A stretch of 5,395 nt of DNA from Longimicrobiales bacterium. Lineage in GTDB: Bacteria; Gemmatimonadota; Gemmatimonadetes; Longimicrobiales; Gaopeijiaceae. Below are positions 4,335 through 5,395 of this stretch, piece after piece. The notes under the pieces were generated by a model. The model was given only the letters and a program-made list of their open reading frames with translations. It did not search any database and was not told the origin of the DNA. Position 1 is the stretch's first letter. Each line of letters starts with the position of its first letter. Where the stretch lies: assembly GCA_022428035.1 (NCBI GenBank), contig JAKMDG010000434.1:1-5395 (forward strand), given 5' to 3'. The translations under genes were made by a program, and so were the position numbers.

Positions 4335-5395
4335 ATGTCCTCACGCACCGCTTTCGAAGCCAAGACGCTCGCTCGCCGCTACTACGTCGACGACGACGTG
4401 TACCAGCAGGAAACCGAGCGCATCTTCTTCGACCGCTGGCTGTTCGTCGGCCGTGCATCGGCCATCGCCGAACCCGGGGCGTACGTGCTTTTCGAGGTGG
4501 ACACGGAGAGCATCATCGTGCTGCGAGACCACGAGGGCTCGATCCACGCGCACCACAACGTGTGCCGTCACCGAGGTACCAGGCTCGTGACCGAGCCCGA
4601 AGGCACGTTCCCGAAGTCAATCCAGTGCGGCTACCACGCGTGGACCTACGCCCTGAATGGAGCGTTGACCGGCGCGCCCTTCATGGACGAAGTCGAGTCC
4701 TTCTGCAAAGAAAATTACCCGCTACACCCCGTCGCAGTGGCGGAGTGGGAAGGCTGCGTCTTCGTGAATCTGTCGGACGCACCAGAGCCGTTCGACGAAG
4801 CGTTCGCCCCGATCACCGACAAGTTCACCCGTTGGGACCTACCCGATCTGGAGATCGCTCACAGGATCGTCTACGACATCCCGGTGAACTGGAAGCTCGT
4901 CTTCCAGAACTACTCCGAGTGCTACCACTGCCCCGGGCTACACCCTGCGCTCAATCGGCTGACTCCGTTCCGAAACGCATGGAACGACCTCGAGGAGGGT
5001 CCGCTCCTGGGAGGGCCCATGAAGATGGAAATCGAGGGTGGCAGCATGACGATGAACGGACAGCGGTGTGCGGCACCGCTGGGCACGCTCGAGGGCGAAG
5101 ACCTGAACCTCGTGCGGTACTACACGATCTTCCCGAACCTGCTGCTCAGTCTGCACCCGGACTACGTGCTCACACATCGGATCGACAGGATGGCCACGGA
5201 TCGCACCCGAATCGTTTGTGACTGGCTGTTCCACCCCGACGCGATGGCTGCTGCGGACTTTGATCCCAGGCCGGCCATCGAATTCTGGAACATGACTAAC
5301 AAACAGGACTGGTTGGTCAGCCGCCTGTCGCAGCAAGGCATTTCGTCACGCGCGTACACACCCGGGCCGTACGCGGAGTTGGAGAGCATGATCGC
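4335..5395 (+). CDS. Rieske non-heme iron oxygenase, alpha subunit (3'-truncated by window)
   Basis: The frame gives 353 residues and continues past the right edge; the family is usually about 370-430 residues, so little is missing. The N-terminal Rieske [2Fe-2S] domain has its four ligands in CRH (C77, H79) and CGYH (C98, H101). The catalytic domain carries the mononuclear iron site in QNYSECYHCPGLHP (H198, H203) and a probable Asp ligand in NKQDW (D325). E195 lies where the residue bridging the two centres is found; Glu there is the pattern of the trimethylamine-type oxygenases (carnitine, glycine betaine), whereas ring dioxygenases have Asp. The start fits the family: MSSRTAF stands about 15 residues before ARRYYVDDDVY. 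No clear Shine-Dalgarno is seen. It should hydroxylate or demethylate a small substrate with electrons from a separate reductase, which is not in the window. Substrate unknown. Confidence 0.93.
   Translation, partial: MSSRTAFEAKTLARRYYVDDDVYQQETERIFFDRWLFVGRASAIAEPGAYVLFEVDTESIIVLRDHEGSIHAHHNVCRHRGTRLVTEPEGTFPKSIQCGYHAWTYALNGALTGAPFMDEVESFCKENYPLHPVAVAEWEGCVFVNLSDAPEPFDEAFAPITDKFTRWDLPDLEIAHRIVYDIPVNWKLVFQNYSECYHCPGLHPALNRLTPFRNAWNDLEEGPLLGGPMKMEIEGGSMTMNGQRCAAPLGTLEGEDLNLVRYYTIFPNLLLSLHPDYVLTHRIDRMATDRTRIVCDWLFHPDAMAAADFDPRPAIEFWNMTNKQDWLVSRLSQQGISSRAYTPGPYAELESMI

Noticed and set aside
4562..5336. ORFs on both strands within the oxygenase region
   Set aside because: These are shadows; the oxygenase frame carries all Rieske and iron-ligand motifs.
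1..5395. CRISPR array, toxin-antitoxin pair, retron or new defence system
   Set aside because: No regularly spaced repeats, no reverse transcriptase or nuclease motifs and no small paired ORFs with recognisable features were seen on either strand.

Overview
The window looks like GC-rich DNA from a Gram-negative bacterium: it encodes two lipobox signal peptides, a NarL-type response regulator, a PAS sensor and a Rieske oxygenase. The lineage cannot be fixed from this sequence. A Gemmatimonadota-like or similar environmental group is a guess.

Layout: (a) 1-1471, minus strand, signalling: a NarL/FixJ response regulator (696-1328) followed 182 bp downstream by the N-terminal 171 residues of a two-PAS sensor protein that runs off the left edge. 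A 48-codon ORF overlaps the regulator start by ATGA. (b) 1549-2136, a gene graveyard: a 5'-truncated receiver domain (minus strand) that has lost nearly every phosphorylation residue abuts a 5'-truncated OsmC-family tail (plus strand). A perfect 16-bp palindrome lies inside the OsmC relic. (c) 2137-3511, two intact convergent genes whose ends overlap by 29 bp: a small Cys-rich lipoprotein with a transthyretin/carboxypeptidase-regulatory-like fold (plus) and a class A beta-lactamase-like serine hydrolase lipoprotein (minus). (d) 3512-4334, about 820 bp with no intact gene but with mobile-element debris: a tRNA-Ser(GCT)-like fragment, a possible tyrosine-recombinase tail, a compound hairpin and a frameshifted remnant of an IS91-type transposase. 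(e) 4335-5395, plus strand, a Rieske non-heme iron oxygenase alpha subunit cut by the right edge.

No coherent new multi-gene system was found. The main message is a patchwork: functional genes separated by decayed fragments, as expected at an old genomic-island or rearrangement boundary. The response regulator and PAS protein plausibly form a signalling pair. The lipoprotein, hydrolase and oxygenase show no evident shared pathway.
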